A stretch of 64,000 nucleotides of DNA from Stichopus chloronotus (lineage: Eukaryota; Echinodermata; Holothuroidea; Aspidochirotida; Stichopodidae), in NCBI GenBank assembly GCA_021234535.1, contig CM037843.1, forward strand, positions 17,515,911 to 17,579,910, in the 5' to 3' direction. The notes below the pieces were generated by a model. The model was not told where the DNA came from. It was given only the letters and a program-made list of their open reading frames with translations, and searched no databases. Position numbers and translations under genes: made by a program. Positions 24,451-36,216 of the stretch are shown one piece after another (the stretch's first letter is position 1; the number at the start of each line of letters is the position of its first letter).

Positions 24451-25746
24451 TTCACATTGCTGCTTTAAATGGTAAAAGATGAGATGCAACATCGCTACAC
24501 ACAACCAGCTGCTTTAAGCTAACATTTAATTTTTTACTGTGTTCAATATTTATAATACTTAAGTAATAAAACCCACCAGGTACATTTACGGTTTCAGCCC
24601 TCTGGCAGAAAACTTGAACCAGCTAATCAGCTCTATGAGATGTTACAGTCCTGAGTCAATTGGTCAGGGATTAATGTCCAATTCTTCAAAAGTACACGAC
24701 TGTTATGGCAGGTGACACTGTTGTCACAGCAACATGGAAACTGCCACAACAAAGATTGTAAAATAAGTTGCTGGGAAAAACAAGATGGGCTGAAGAATGA
24801 CAGCTTAGGGAAAACAGTGCAGCCTTTTACACCTTTCAGACGGATCTCAGTGAATGCAAGCAAATCCATGAAACCACAAAAACATGAAAGACAAATCAAT
24901 ATGGGCAAACAATCTTTGTTTTTGAAAGCTGCAAAATTTAATTTGATTTCAGATTAGAATCAATTGCTATCCTTAAAATATTATTAAGGCTGTTTATATG
25001 AGTTTTCGAACAGTTCAGATTCAATCTGAATCACATTTCACCATGAAATGACACCAAAGAAATGCAAAGGGAAATATCTTCCTGATCTCTCTGAGAAAAA
25101 AAAAAACTTTGAAGAAGCTTATGTACAAAATTTCTACCTCACAATGTTTCAGCTCATTACTGACCAGCAAATGCAAAGACAGCAAACATTGACTACTGTC
25201 ATCATTATCTGTTGGAAGCAATGAATTAGAGAGGTCTGATGGGACTTTTGTGTGTGTTGAGGGGGGTTAGAATGTAAATATTAACACAAAACATGTCAAA
25301 CACGAGCAAATTTTGATGGTTTGTTTGCGGGCACATTCGGCTGAGAAAATGACCAGATACTCCCACACGATGAGAACATCTGCTCCAGGAGATCAATCCA
25401 TCACTGGTGGGTGGCCATTGGGCATTTATTTCCATGTGATTTTCCCCTGGCAATATGGTAGTAAAGGACCCCTTTTGACAGACAACTGAAAGCAAAGCTG
25501 TCAGAGAGCCATCATTAATATGTCTGCCTACAGTATATATATGTGATCACAGCAGCTGTTAAACCTGTGGGACATTCTAAACCATCATCAGGAGACCCAG
25601 GGAGACTACTTTGATCTCCTGATATTTCAGTGCTACCACAAAGCACAAACAGTAAACATGGAGAGAAAGTGGTAATTGGGAGATGGTGAAAATAAGTTAA
25701 AGCTGCATATTTCACTCATTTCACCACATTTCCTTAAGTAAATTAT

Positions 25747-25995
25747 GTTCATGCAGTTTGCGATACAATACTGACACATTCTGTTAAAGTAAAATGTTCA
25801 CTTTACTTTTGTCCCACCAGTGAACCTTAATTACTTGGTAATTAAGTGCATACCTGATAATTGAACAAATGTCAATGAACAATTGAACAAAAGACAGTTT
25901 ACTTATTGGATATTAATCACATGCAAACACTGTTGCAAATTCAACCAATCATTGATGTGATGTCTATTTACGAGCAAAAATAGTATTTATGGTAT
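25747..25995 (+). repeat. Dispersed repeat, direct pair copy 2
   Basis: It begins TTCATGCAGTTTGCGATACA and ends with CAACCAATCATTGATGTGAT, then GTCTATTTACGAGCAA. It has the same orientation and a similar length to the copy at 24185-24450, 1.56 kb away. Confidence 0.6.
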
Positions 25996-27639
25996 TCATA
26001 AGTCAAAATAGATTAATTTGCAGATGATTCTCCCTGTAATCCTTTGTGTTACTTTGTTTTTACACACATGTGGTTTACACAGTACACTAGTTTATAAAGA
26101 AGCAAAAGCAGCCAGTGCTAGGGTAGAACTTCAGAAGCTTGTACTATTATCCAGTGACCTACCTTTAATTATGCACAATATGGGCACGAGCATATCATGA
26201 CTTTGTATTAACGGAAAGTAGCTCTTCAAAGAACGCAAAGCAGAATGTTCATACTTTTTCAACTTTTATTTCGCTGTTTCATTCTTAAAATGTCTGTATA
26301 GATGTATCTTACAGTCATTTACCTATCGTTCATAAACTCGCAGTGACGGACGCAAAATGCTGCTTTAATTCCGTAGAAATGTAGGGGCACTGAGGTAACC
26401 ACAAAAATCCTGAATGAAGAATGACAACAACATACATGAAATGTTCACAGACTGTCTACATCTATTAGAGCAACCGGCAAACACTAATTATATGGAGTCA
26501 CTTTTTGGTGGAAATTTTGCAAACTGTCTTCAAAGATTTGAAATTCTTTTTATGCAAAGTGTGTCAATTGTTCTAAAAACTATCACAAATATTTTTTGAA
26601 TGTCATTCACTGACACTTGTCATAAAAAGCAACGCAGTGTATCTAGGAAAAACCCCAAAACATGCCACAGGCCATCTGAAGTGTAATTACAGGTAAAAAT
26701 TGCCCTGCAGTACGTATTGCTGCTATAGGGAATTAGTGATGAATACTCCACCATGACAGGGTATGATGTGTTCGTAGGGAGTGCTTGCAAAGGTAACATC
26801 TCACCGCAAATGCCAGAGATCAAAGGGAAGCTGTGGCTGTGAGAATTAACTGTAATTGCTCCTCAAATTAATCTGCCTTGAGCAGCAAACTGGTAACGAC
26901 ATGACCTAGCAACAGGCTACAGTGTGGAAAAGAAAAACGGGTTTCTCTCCCCAGATAGGAAAGACCAGCTAGGCTATTACCAACTATTACTGAGGTCACG
27001 TGGGTCAAGGTCAACAAATATGTCCAGCATACCACTAAACAGAGATCAAAATTTTTGGAATTTTACCTGTCAAGGTCATATGACAAGTGTTTATTTTTTA
27101 ACTCCAAAGTTGGGGGTAAAACATGGCCCAGAGCACTGCAGGTGGGTGTTTATGACTTTAAGGAAGGCTATTTGTACTCACAAATCCTTTGAATTTAACT
27201 TGATTACAGAGCATTACACATTACCCTCTGGTGGACAAAGAGACACTGGCCCCTATACTTGCTTCAAGTCATACCTGTTGATCTTAATGCTTGGAAGGCA
27301 TACATGTCCATGGATATGAAAACTGCTACACGGAAACAGTTACAGCAGAACATGTAGCCAATCAGGACAAACTATAATGCACAGTCTTCATGAAAAGTAA
27401 TGTTGTAACAGTTGTGGAGCCAAGGAAGGGGGAGGGGGTTTGGGACATAACATGTGTCCATTCTACTAGCACCTGAGAAATATTTTACAAATAAGGAGAA
27501 GCAAAGTGGGAGAAGAGAAAATGACAGAAAAGGGACAGTCTGATGTACAAGGATTTTTTTTTTAATTTATGAAAATAATAGTGTCTGCCAAGTGGTGCAT
27601 TGCATTGTGGGAAAACTGTGATGTCTTACAGATATGACT

Positions 27640-27730
27640 GCAGTAAAACCCTGTTTATTCCGACACATCGGGACCAAACATTGTTCGGATAAAGGAAAAG
27701 TTTGGGAAACGGGGTTTCATGTATATTGCT
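27640..27730 (+). mobile_element. Possible very short inverted-repeat element
   Basis: The left end GCAGTAAAACCCTGTTTATTCC and the reverse complement of the right end (ATGAAACCCCGTTTCCCAAAC) match at roughly two thirds of positions. Internal TTCCGACACAT and GTTCGGATAAAGG are typical of decayed DNA transposon ends. At about 90 bp this is at most a remnant. Confidence 0.25.
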
Positions 27731-28859
27731 ATCCCAGGTGTAGCATACACTTACTAATAAAGTGAAATTAACCGTTGTTGTTACCTCTGTGTCACATCTT
27801 TCTTTTTTGGAAGATTCGAACTCTTTCGGAAATTTTTTTTTTTTTGTAGATGGAACTTTCAAGGAGGATATATGTTAAATGGGAAATGGATATCCATCTG
27901 GATTGCCCTTCTTTGCTCAGCGTTAGGATAAAGCATAGCCTAACACAGACCCCTAGGGTTATAAACCAAATAACAATAGCACATTTCCAATAATTTTTGC
28001 TATAAAATGACCACATGTGCTAAAAATTTTACCTCTACAAACGGGATATACGCTGGCCAACATGGGAAAGAGGGATTTAAAGTGAGAAGCACGCCACTTA
28101 ACAATCCCCCGTGGCACTGTGTAACCTCCCATACCGCTACCTGCAAATTTAGGGGACACTACCTACGACAGTACTATCACGGCAACTTGTCTTTCACTAT
28201 TTGAAACCTAGTCTTCGGAATGGAATCCCTGCAGTGGGCATAGCGTTTCTGAAGTTAAACAAGGATTACAAACTTGTTAGCTTTGTTAGCTTTCTATCTC
28301 ATGAGCTTCTCAACTCTTAATGGGGTTATCATCTCACCTATCACACCCTACATTTAACTCTGATTGACATTCTCCTTCACAGTTGTTAATTTAAACTTTG
28401 CATCGATAAAAGTGAAAAGAACGGCTGCTGGACAGCGCTAACGCTGAGTGGGGCTTTGCATGAAAAGTGTAGGCTTTGTGCACTTCAGAAGACCATTGCC
28501 TCAATGGTCCTTTGGTGACTCTACATGGACCACGAAGAAACAAAAGACACAAGAATTAGGATAATTCTGTATCATTTATTCATTCTCTCCAGCTTGAGGT
28601 TGGTAGTAGAGATATACATTAACATTAGTAGTGTTTTACTGCAATCAAAATCGGTGCGGATCGAAAAGTAAAACAGAGAGACAAAATGTTTCAAATCTAT
28701 GCTGAAACTTTACAAAGCTTGTGCAGGATGACAGTTTTGTGAAACCCAATGGCCAGCTTGGATAAACAGGGTTCAGATTAATAAGTTTTACCATACTCGA
28801 GTATGATTTTTTTTCGATAATCTTGTCTGTCTTCAAAACTCAAAAATGTTATGACAAGC

Positions 28860-29655
28860 AGTCAAGATTTCCACAATTAGTTTCCACAAAATGTTAAGAT
28901 TAATTTACAATTAATCTATGTTTCACTGTTGTTTATATTTCACGGTTAAATACGTACTTAAATTTCATAGATCAGCAAAGACTTATTGCATTAACTTGCA
29001 GGTTTTGCATTACATTATGTAACCTTGAACCACTTGAAAATCTTTCTTGGTCAGAGCTGTCTTTCTGCAAACATCAATATCTTGAGTTATGAGCAAGATA
29101 TTGGAGTTGGTGTTTCAAGTGCCTGCAGTGAAAAAGTATGCTCTTCTTTCAGTTACGAATCACCATGATTATCAGTGGAATACTCCTTTAAACACTGATC
29201 AATATCATGTATTTCGTATACAATAAAAAAAAATCTTGCCAATATTAACCCATCATTTCGAACAAAATTCTGCAAAGGATCTTGTGATGAAAAGATTTTT
29301 GCTAACCTTTGTCATGGACAGAATGCACACTGAAAGAAGGACAGGTAGTTGTGATATACATTTTACATAATTTTTTTTGCTCTTTCTGCTTCCAAATAAG
29401 GTAGGAGCATATAACAGATTTGTAGCAAAAAATGATCTGCTAATGGCAAATTCAGCATGGAACTGTCCTACGAGACAGAAAAAAAAAAATGTTATTTTGT
29501 TTTACCTTTTTACATTAACATCTCTCGCATCATATTCCTGAGTAGGTGTTCTATGTCTCTCCCTTGCTTTGCACATGGAATGTTGTTTGGTCACAGGTCA
29601 TCAACATTTAAGTGCAGAGTTCAGGTAAACATTGATGACCTTTAAGCAAGCAACG
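28860..29655 (+). repeat. Dispersed repeat family, longest copy
   Basis: The left part shares TTGGTCAGAGCTGTCTTTCT, ATCTTGAGTTATGAGCAAGA, TTGGTGTTTCAAGTGCCT and TTTCCACAAAATGTTAAGAT with 56830-57150. The right part shares GCTTTGCACATGGAATGTTG, GGTCATCAACATTTA, GCAGAGTT and TGATGACCTTT with 42660-42905. This copy therefore appears to join segments that are found separately elsewhere in the window. Confidence 0.65.
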
Positions 29656-29781
29656 TTCCACGGCCATACATGCTAAAGTGTGATATGGAAGAAGAAATTG
29701 AAAAACGTTATGAAAGATGTATACAAACCCTCACAAAAATCTCAAATATTCACCAAAATCCTTCTGAGCCATTCGACCTAC

Positions 29782-29955
29782 CTGTAAACATCAAAGCTGT
29801 CGTTCTAGCAAAAGCCATGAGAACATAGCCTGCCATTCTGAAGCATGTAGCAACGGCTGCAATGACAGGATCTCCAAAACCAAGCAAATGAGCGACTGGT
29901 AAAATCACGAACAGCCCGCAACTCTTGGCTAAGTTTCTAGCTCCAGAGAAGTAAC
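29782..29955 (-). CDS. SLC46: SLC46-like transporter, exon 3 (helices 8 and 9)
   Basis: Acceptor CTCATGTTAG ends at 29956; donor ACAG|GTAGGT begins at 29781. In phase 1 it reads YFSGARNLAKSCGLFVILPV for helix 8, then AHLLGFGDPVIAAVATCFRM for the loop and start of helix 9, ending FARTTALMFT. Gly-x-Arg after the tyrosine and the small-residue pattern in the second helix fit the C-terminal half of SLC46 proteins. It both starts and ends in phase 1. Confidence 0.88.
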
Positions 29956-30709
29956 CTAACATGAGAAGCAGTGTAATGAAATTTGCATGAGGTTGTATTC
30001 AATATCATTTGGGATTTGAACATGAATTATGAACTGGACTGTGTACGTAGGAATACACTAAGGCAACTGATTTGTTAGTGATTGTTTCATATTGCAACAA
30101 ATCCCATGAATCTAAAATAAATGTTTGAGATAGATTTATAGGCTTACAATGCAGCTGGTGTTCATACCTTGAATTCTATGTCACTTCACAAGTTTCTGAT
30201 GTTGGCTCATAGAGTATATATTTCAGTTTCAAAATGAAGTACAATATTTCATGTTGCTAGCAAAATGGCCATTTTCTAACATGCAGGGTTGGACCTGAAA
30301 ATGACTAAATGTTGAGATCTGTGTCAAACAAACGCATACAAACAAGATACAAAAGCACAATATTACACACTAAGACTCGGAAAAAAAATATATTGCTAGA
30401 GTTATTGGCAAAATAAACGACCGTAGCAACCAAACTGGCACTTCCTCACCTTACATAGATTACTACTGACAGGAGAAAGGGCATGAAGTTATTGATTACA
30501 AAGGAGCTTAGAAATGTGGACGTGCAAAAAAACTTTCTGTTCATTTGCATATATCACTTTATATCACGTTAAACGTTTCAACTTAATTCAACCCTTTCCA
30601 TTTTCCTTTCTTTTCTCCGGATGGACACATATTGCAGCATCCAATTTCATATGAATTTTATGAAATTACACCAGTTTCTCCTCTTTTTCTGTTTAATTTA
30701 AACACTTAC
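29956..30709 (-). other. SLC46 intron 2
   Basis: A 754-bp intron between good splice sites (GTAAGTG donor, GTTAG acceptor). The sequence is AT-rich and nothing else is seen in it. Confidence 0.7.
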
Positions 30710-30775
30710 CTATGTAGGTAGAATTCCATGAGAGAGGTTCTTTCTTCACATATAAGGTAACTGTATCATTTTCAC
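30710..30775 (-). CDS. SLC46: SLC46-like transporter, exon 2 (loop between helices 7 and 8)
   Basis: A 22-codon exon with acceptor TTTGCAG (ending 30776) and donor ATAG|GTAAGT (beginning 30709). In phase 1 it reads GENDTVTLYVKKEPLSWNST followed by YIG. The Leu-Tyr, Pro-Leu-x-Trp and Tyr-Ile-Gly positions match the family's substrate-side loop before helix 8. Asn-Asp-Thr and Asn-Ser-Thr are possible N-glycosylation sequons if this loop faces the lumen. Confidence 0.88.
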
Positions 30776-31734
30776 CTGCAAATTAGAAGGAAAAATACTC
30801 AACTAATTTTACAAAACTTCCCTTGAAGAGGGACTAACAGCTAAACATGGATTTAAAACCAATGGTCTCAACACTTCGAGGACTGAGCTCAAACAAGCCA
30901 GTTACAGTGCACTATAAAATGCATAGTTGTAGTTGTTGTTGCTGTTGAAGGATATATATATCCCATGTGCAGAGCAATACACTATAACCCATGTGCAGTT
31001 AAGTTGTGTATGGTATTTCACATGTGACAAAACTCAGAAGCAATTCTCTGCAGCACAGATACTGTACATCACACTGTGCTACAACATCAGTGTTTAAAAA
31101 AATTACTATTTACCACACTATGGTGGCTTTCTTCAATCACAGCCCTCAACAAAAAAGAACAACTTGCTAAGTATTTTGAGTATCTGGTGAGCTTCATGGT
31201 GCAACTACTTCTTCAAACCGAGAAATAAACTACACGACAAGCAACTGAAGGTGAAATACATTTCAGTGATCTGTAAGGCTGACTAGAAATTATCTAACAT
31301 TCCACCCATTTATTGGATGAAATGTTCAACTGAACCAAATATCACTTTTCAGGTAGCAGACTAGCAGTGCCTCTACAGTGCATTATGTCACATTAGCCTC
31401 TGACACTAAACATACAAAAAGCAACAAAGGACCATGAGTGTGTGATTTCACCAAACAGTCTCCTCAAGCCAGGCAACTATTTTCTTCAACCAGAATGCAC
31501 AAATGCATTGTGGTTTCCATAAATTCATGATGAGGAATTATCTTCATGTATCTTACATATTGCATAAGGCAAGGCAGTGTAATATACGTGGTTATTGTAC
31601 TATAACAGTAACGTATCATATCACCAATTGAGATGAAAAATGACATCTGCTAACCTAAGTTGATGACTGACACTGTAGGTATTCATCCGAAGATGCATAA
31701 TTCATAAATACATACTACAGCAATAATACCAAGG

Positions 31735-32230
31735 GCTTCACTGCATACCAAATATCATTTAAGTGTAAGCTTCCCTTCTTGAGATATAATGTTTACAAGG
31801 TTGTCTTAAATTGACTCCTGTTGATCTCAAATAACCTTTGACTCCATAAAAAAACAATAGGCTATTTGCACTAAATAAGATACCTCTACATACCAAAAAT
31901 AAGATCTCTACAAGCTCAATAAGATACACCCACACACTAAAAATGTGTCTACTAGTAAATCTAAAAATCTACAACAGATGTATAAAAACTTCCCTACTTG
32001 AGATATTGTGTTTACAAGGTATTCACTATATTAAAGCTCTGTTGACCCTAAATGACCTTAAACCTCCACCAAAATGTTACGCTACTTGTGCTTCATAAGG
32101 TACACCAACTTTCTAAAATGACATGTGCGAGTTAAACCTAGTGAGATAGTGTGCTTACAAAGTTTTCACTATCGCAACCCCAATGACCTTTGACCTCCAC
32201 AAAAACAATAGGCTTCTTGTACTCATAAGG
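31735..32230 (+). repeat. DR1-bearing interspersed repeat, partial block
   Basis: Three to four diverged units have the phrases ATACCAAATATCATTT, CTTCTTGAGATATAATGTTT, ACAAGGTTTTCACTATCGCA and CAATGACCTTTGACCTCCAC. A perfect DR1 lies at 32184-32196. Neither hairpin end is present. It sits only 0.75 kb from the full copy at 32979 and has the same orientation. Confidence 0.65.
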
Positions 32231-32978
32231 CTTACCCATAAGTTTTGTAAAACTTACATCTGGACCATACAGTATATGACTTGGAGAAAATTATTTTGTA
32301 CATAAATGACAGTACTGGGGTCTATAAACTGATGACAAACCAGACGTAAGGAAGTTAAAAAAAATTCACATATTCTTGTTATCTCAAACCCATGAAATAT
32401 ATAGCACAAGAATGTGACAACGGACATTTTTCATTCCAAATTACTGTAGAGAAATCATAATTATGATCCTCCATTTTTAGTGCTAAACATGACTAGGGTT
32501 TGATGATGCCAATGTGAATAGTATTTTGCCACCATTGGATGAACTGTAGCAACTCTCTGGTACTGTATGTACTCTGGCAGCTTACTTGCATTGTGAGGAG
32601 AAGTGTTTTCATGGGTAACCCGGTATCAGGTACCCGAATGGCACTTTATTACCCGAATTCAAAATTACTTCCCGACTGAGCTGATTCCATCATAAAGTGA
32701 GACCAACACAACCACTGCTTGAACACACTTTGTCAGACTGACAAGTTTTAAGGTACAGTACCTATCATGAATGTAGCAAATAGGTCAAAGTGGAATTGCC
32801 TTCTTTTTCTCAGGACAATAGGTGATGCTATTCATGAGTAGGTGTAGGCGAATGTAAGTCATGTACTACATAAATTCTCGACACAAATGTGATGCTTGGT
32901 ACTGTGGAAATACCAATGTAAACACTAACGCTGCCGTTTTAATTAGGTACCCTGAACCGGACCAGTATAAGGAACTAG

Positions 32979-35140
32979 AAAGCCGAAAGGCTTGGCGATT
33001 CCTTGCCTCATGATACATATTGTAACAAACATGAATCGTCCACATGACAAGCATGAGATCCCACACAGTTATCCTACTTCAGATACCATCTTAGTAAGGT
33101 CAAAACCTTTCGAAATCTCGTGACCCAAAATGACCTTTCACCTCTACGTAAAACAATAGGGATCACCCTATATGGCCACCAACATGCTAAATGTGAACAA
33201 TTCACAAGCTATGAGATCCCTCACATTTATCACCCTTAAAATATCATGTCTACAAGGTTTTGACCTTTTGTCACCCCAAATAACCTTTGACCTCCACAAA
33301 CATGAGAAAACTCCCATACGGATATGATGCCGCAGGGGAACAAATTGTATTTTGTCGTGTCTAATAACTTAATAAAAAGGTAAACATGTTTATTTCATCA
33401 CAATTATAGCACTTTATTTTGTCGAGTTACGGCTATTGGTGGCAGCTATTTCGTATTTGATTTTTTGGAGTGATGCCCTTCCCAATGGCTATGATGTCCT
33501 TGAAAATTAACAAAAGCTGATAACCCTATCAAACCAGAATCTAGCAAGACTTGTAACTTTGCCTTTCGTCTGCTTAGAGACACAACACACAGTACAAGTT
33601 TCTGTGGTTTGATACACAGTAGTCATTAGTTTAAAGCTTGCTTTGATTACCTGAACTACTTTAAGCCTTGCTCAGAGGACTAAACAGAGACACTGTTTAT
33701 ACAGTAAATGGTTAAGTCAACTGAGCACCTGGCTCAACAGACTGTATGATTTATTCTGGACATTGTGGTTTCTACTGGCAGTCAGCTGTGATAAATTATG
33801 TCAGATAACAGTGACCAACTTGAACAGAGGTGGGTCAGTTACAATTTGATTCATTCAATTAAGCAATCACAGTATATGCACGCTCATGGGTATTTGATCC
33901 AAAAGATCAGTGAATTAGTTCTTCTCATAAAACTAATAACCTGTCGTATATTTCATTAATCAATTCCAATTTACAATTCATGCATGCTCACATGTCCTTA
34001 TGAGGACAGTGGCATAAGGTTTGCCAAATAATAATCTTTGATACCAAATTTAATATTGTCTTCATGTTTTCTTTAAGGTTATCAAAGAGACAATGTTGGT
34101 ATGTCCTAAAAGAAGTTCTTGCGCATCAAAAAACAGGAAACAATACTAGGTATATTTTTTGTTGTTTTCACAATATATTCTGAAACGTGAACATGCATTT
34201 CATTTTCATTAATATATGCCAGAAGCCAAAAAAGCAGTGCACCTCCCTGTTATTACCAGGCAACTCCGTACCCTTGTATTACAGTATTTCTCGACTAAAC
34301 AGAGCGGCCAACTTCAAGTGCTGCAAGCCAAATGATAATATGTTACTGCCAAAACTATTTGGCCCACTATTAAAAACTGTCGGCCAACTGATTAGAACTG
34401 CAGGCCAAGCAATCCTTAATTATGCCAATATTACCTACTTTCATTTCTAACAATTTGATGTCAAGTAACCCCAAACTAACTTTCATCTTTACAAAAATGC
34501 GTAGGAACCATCAAATCAACAAGAGGATTCTACATTACAAGTATAAATTCACTGGAAGGACCGTTCTTTAAATATTGTATATTCAAGTTTTTCACATTTT
34601 GACCTCCCATGACCCGAAATGACCTTTCACCTCTGCCAAAAAAAAAAACAGGAATCATCAACTCGATATGGGCAGTGCACATGCTAACTATGAGATCTCT
34701 CACATTTATTGTTCTGGAGATATCGTGTTTACAAGCAATTTTCAAGGTATTTACCTTTTGATCTCTGGTGACCCCAAATGATGTTTGACCTCTACCAAAA
34801 ACAGTAGGGATCATCTACTCAATAAGGACAATCTACATGACAAGTATGAGATTACTCAGAGTTACGCTTCTGGAGATATCGTGTTTACAAGCAATTTTCA
34901 AGGTATTTACCTTTTGATCTCTGGTGACCCCAAATGACCTTTGACCTCCACCAAAAACAATAGGGGTCATTTACTCAATAAGGGCAATCTACCTACCAAG
35001 TATGAGATCACAAAGAGTTACGCTTCTTGAGATATCGTGTTTACAAGCAGGAGTCACACATGCACATACATACACACACACATACACACACACGACATCA
35101 CCATCGCATAGATTCCTTGCCTGCCTTCGGCAAGGAATCA
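32979..35140 (+). repeat. DR1-bearing interspersed repeat, full-length copy with hairpin ends
   Basis: The left end is AAAGCC-GAAA-GGCTT, a small hairpin, followed by GATTCCTTGCC at 32997-33007. The right end is a perfect 11-bp stem, GATTCCTTGCC (35111-35121) and GGCAAGGAATC (35129-35139), with a TGCCTTC loop, preceded by a CA-rich tract at 35062-35095. The interior has unit phrases such as TCTGGTGACCCCAAATGACC and GAGATATCGTGTTTACAAGC. The last three units are very similar to one another and a perfect DR1 lies at 34935-34947. The middle (about 33.4-34.5 kb) is unrelated to the unit and may be an insertion or an element core. Confidence 0.75.
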
Positions 35141-36216
35141 CAAATTACCCAATTCTGAGTTTAAGAAATCGATGAAAACACTGGTGAGGAGGGCCAACAT
35201 AGTTACCAGTAGTTTTCATCACATATTTCTGGTCCAAGGAAACACTATCCTCTGTTTAAGTACAGGCCATTTCACAATGTTAACAATGGAGTGACCCGTT
35301 TGGAGTTTCAAATGTAAATAAGGTAATGCGACTGCACATTTCAGCAAATTATATTGCATGACACGTTAGTAAACGTTACTAGCAACTCTCAAAGCTGCAA
35401 ATACGACTATGTATCCTGTGGTTTGTCCTAAGTAGCCATTGCAACATCATTAAAACACAAGTTGTCAATGTTTAAGTACATGTGACATGAATCAAATTTT
35501 GGAGTGTATATTGACTCAATTAATCATGAAAAATGGTGAAAGTTGAGGCAATGTCCAGTGAAATCCATCAAATATTGACCAGTTTAAAAACAAATTTATG
35601 TTTTTCAATTGCACCATGAATAACCACAAGATTCAATTTCCTGAGAAAATCAAATGAATGAATGGACTAGGTCCAGCTTTAATGTAGAAACACCCACAGT
35701 TGTTAAAAGTCAAATAATTTTGAATATAATCCACAGCTTCATGAAGTACATCTGTACCTCACTTTCCCAGAGCTTTACAAGGATGGCCAATACTGTATGT
35801 TAATAGTTGAAATTGGATGGGCTAACATGTTGTTATCTGTTTGGAATTTGTTTGAAGAAAATTTGAAGAAAATCTAAAAATGGTAATTTCAAAATAGGTG
35901 ATCTGGCACACATTTGAATGGTCATTCCTTTGCTGACAGAATATACTGATACTGTACCTCCACAATACCAAACAATGCAGTTTCATCCGAAACAAAACTT
36001 CTCCCCTAGCCCCCCGCCCCCGCAAAAAAGTATAAAATAGAAAATGGGAATGGCATATATTGAAGTTTGAAGATGAAATCTGCAGGATGCTGTCACCTAC
36101 TCAAAGGTAAGTATCTCCCTTCACATCCTCTTATTTGAAAAATTAATAAATAGATGATCTTTAGTATGGTAGAGTACATACTGCTAAAGAGGATCATGAT
36201 TTAATATGTTACTTAC

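Larger units (their letters stand above)
20068..29781 (-). other. SLC46 intron 3
   Basis: This is the largest intron, 9.7 kb. It holds a ~140-bp tandem repeat (20.69-21.26 kb), the second arm of an inverted repeat (23.4-23.6 kb), a direct repeat pair (24.2 and 25.8 kb), a possible tiny inverted-repeat element (27.64-27.73 kb) and a copy of a three-member dispersed family (28.86-29.65 kb). No additional coding exon fits: exons 3 and 4 join in phase 1 without one. Confidence 0.6.
30776..36216 (-). other. SLC46 intron 1
   Basis: A 5.4-kb intron. Its central part is taken up by two copies of the DR1-bearing repeat (31735-32230 partial, 32979-35140 full length), both antisense to the gene. The remainder is anonymous AT-rich sequence. 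Confidence 0.65.

Noticed and set aside
26924..27319. 131-codon plus-strand open frame
   Set aside because: No splice-site support, no domain or conserved motif, and it lies inside SLC46 intron 3 on the opposite strand.
34187..34450. 87-codon frame with a repeated GGCCAA pattern
   Set aside because: It lies in the unrelated middle of the 32979-35140 repeat and has no recognisable motif.
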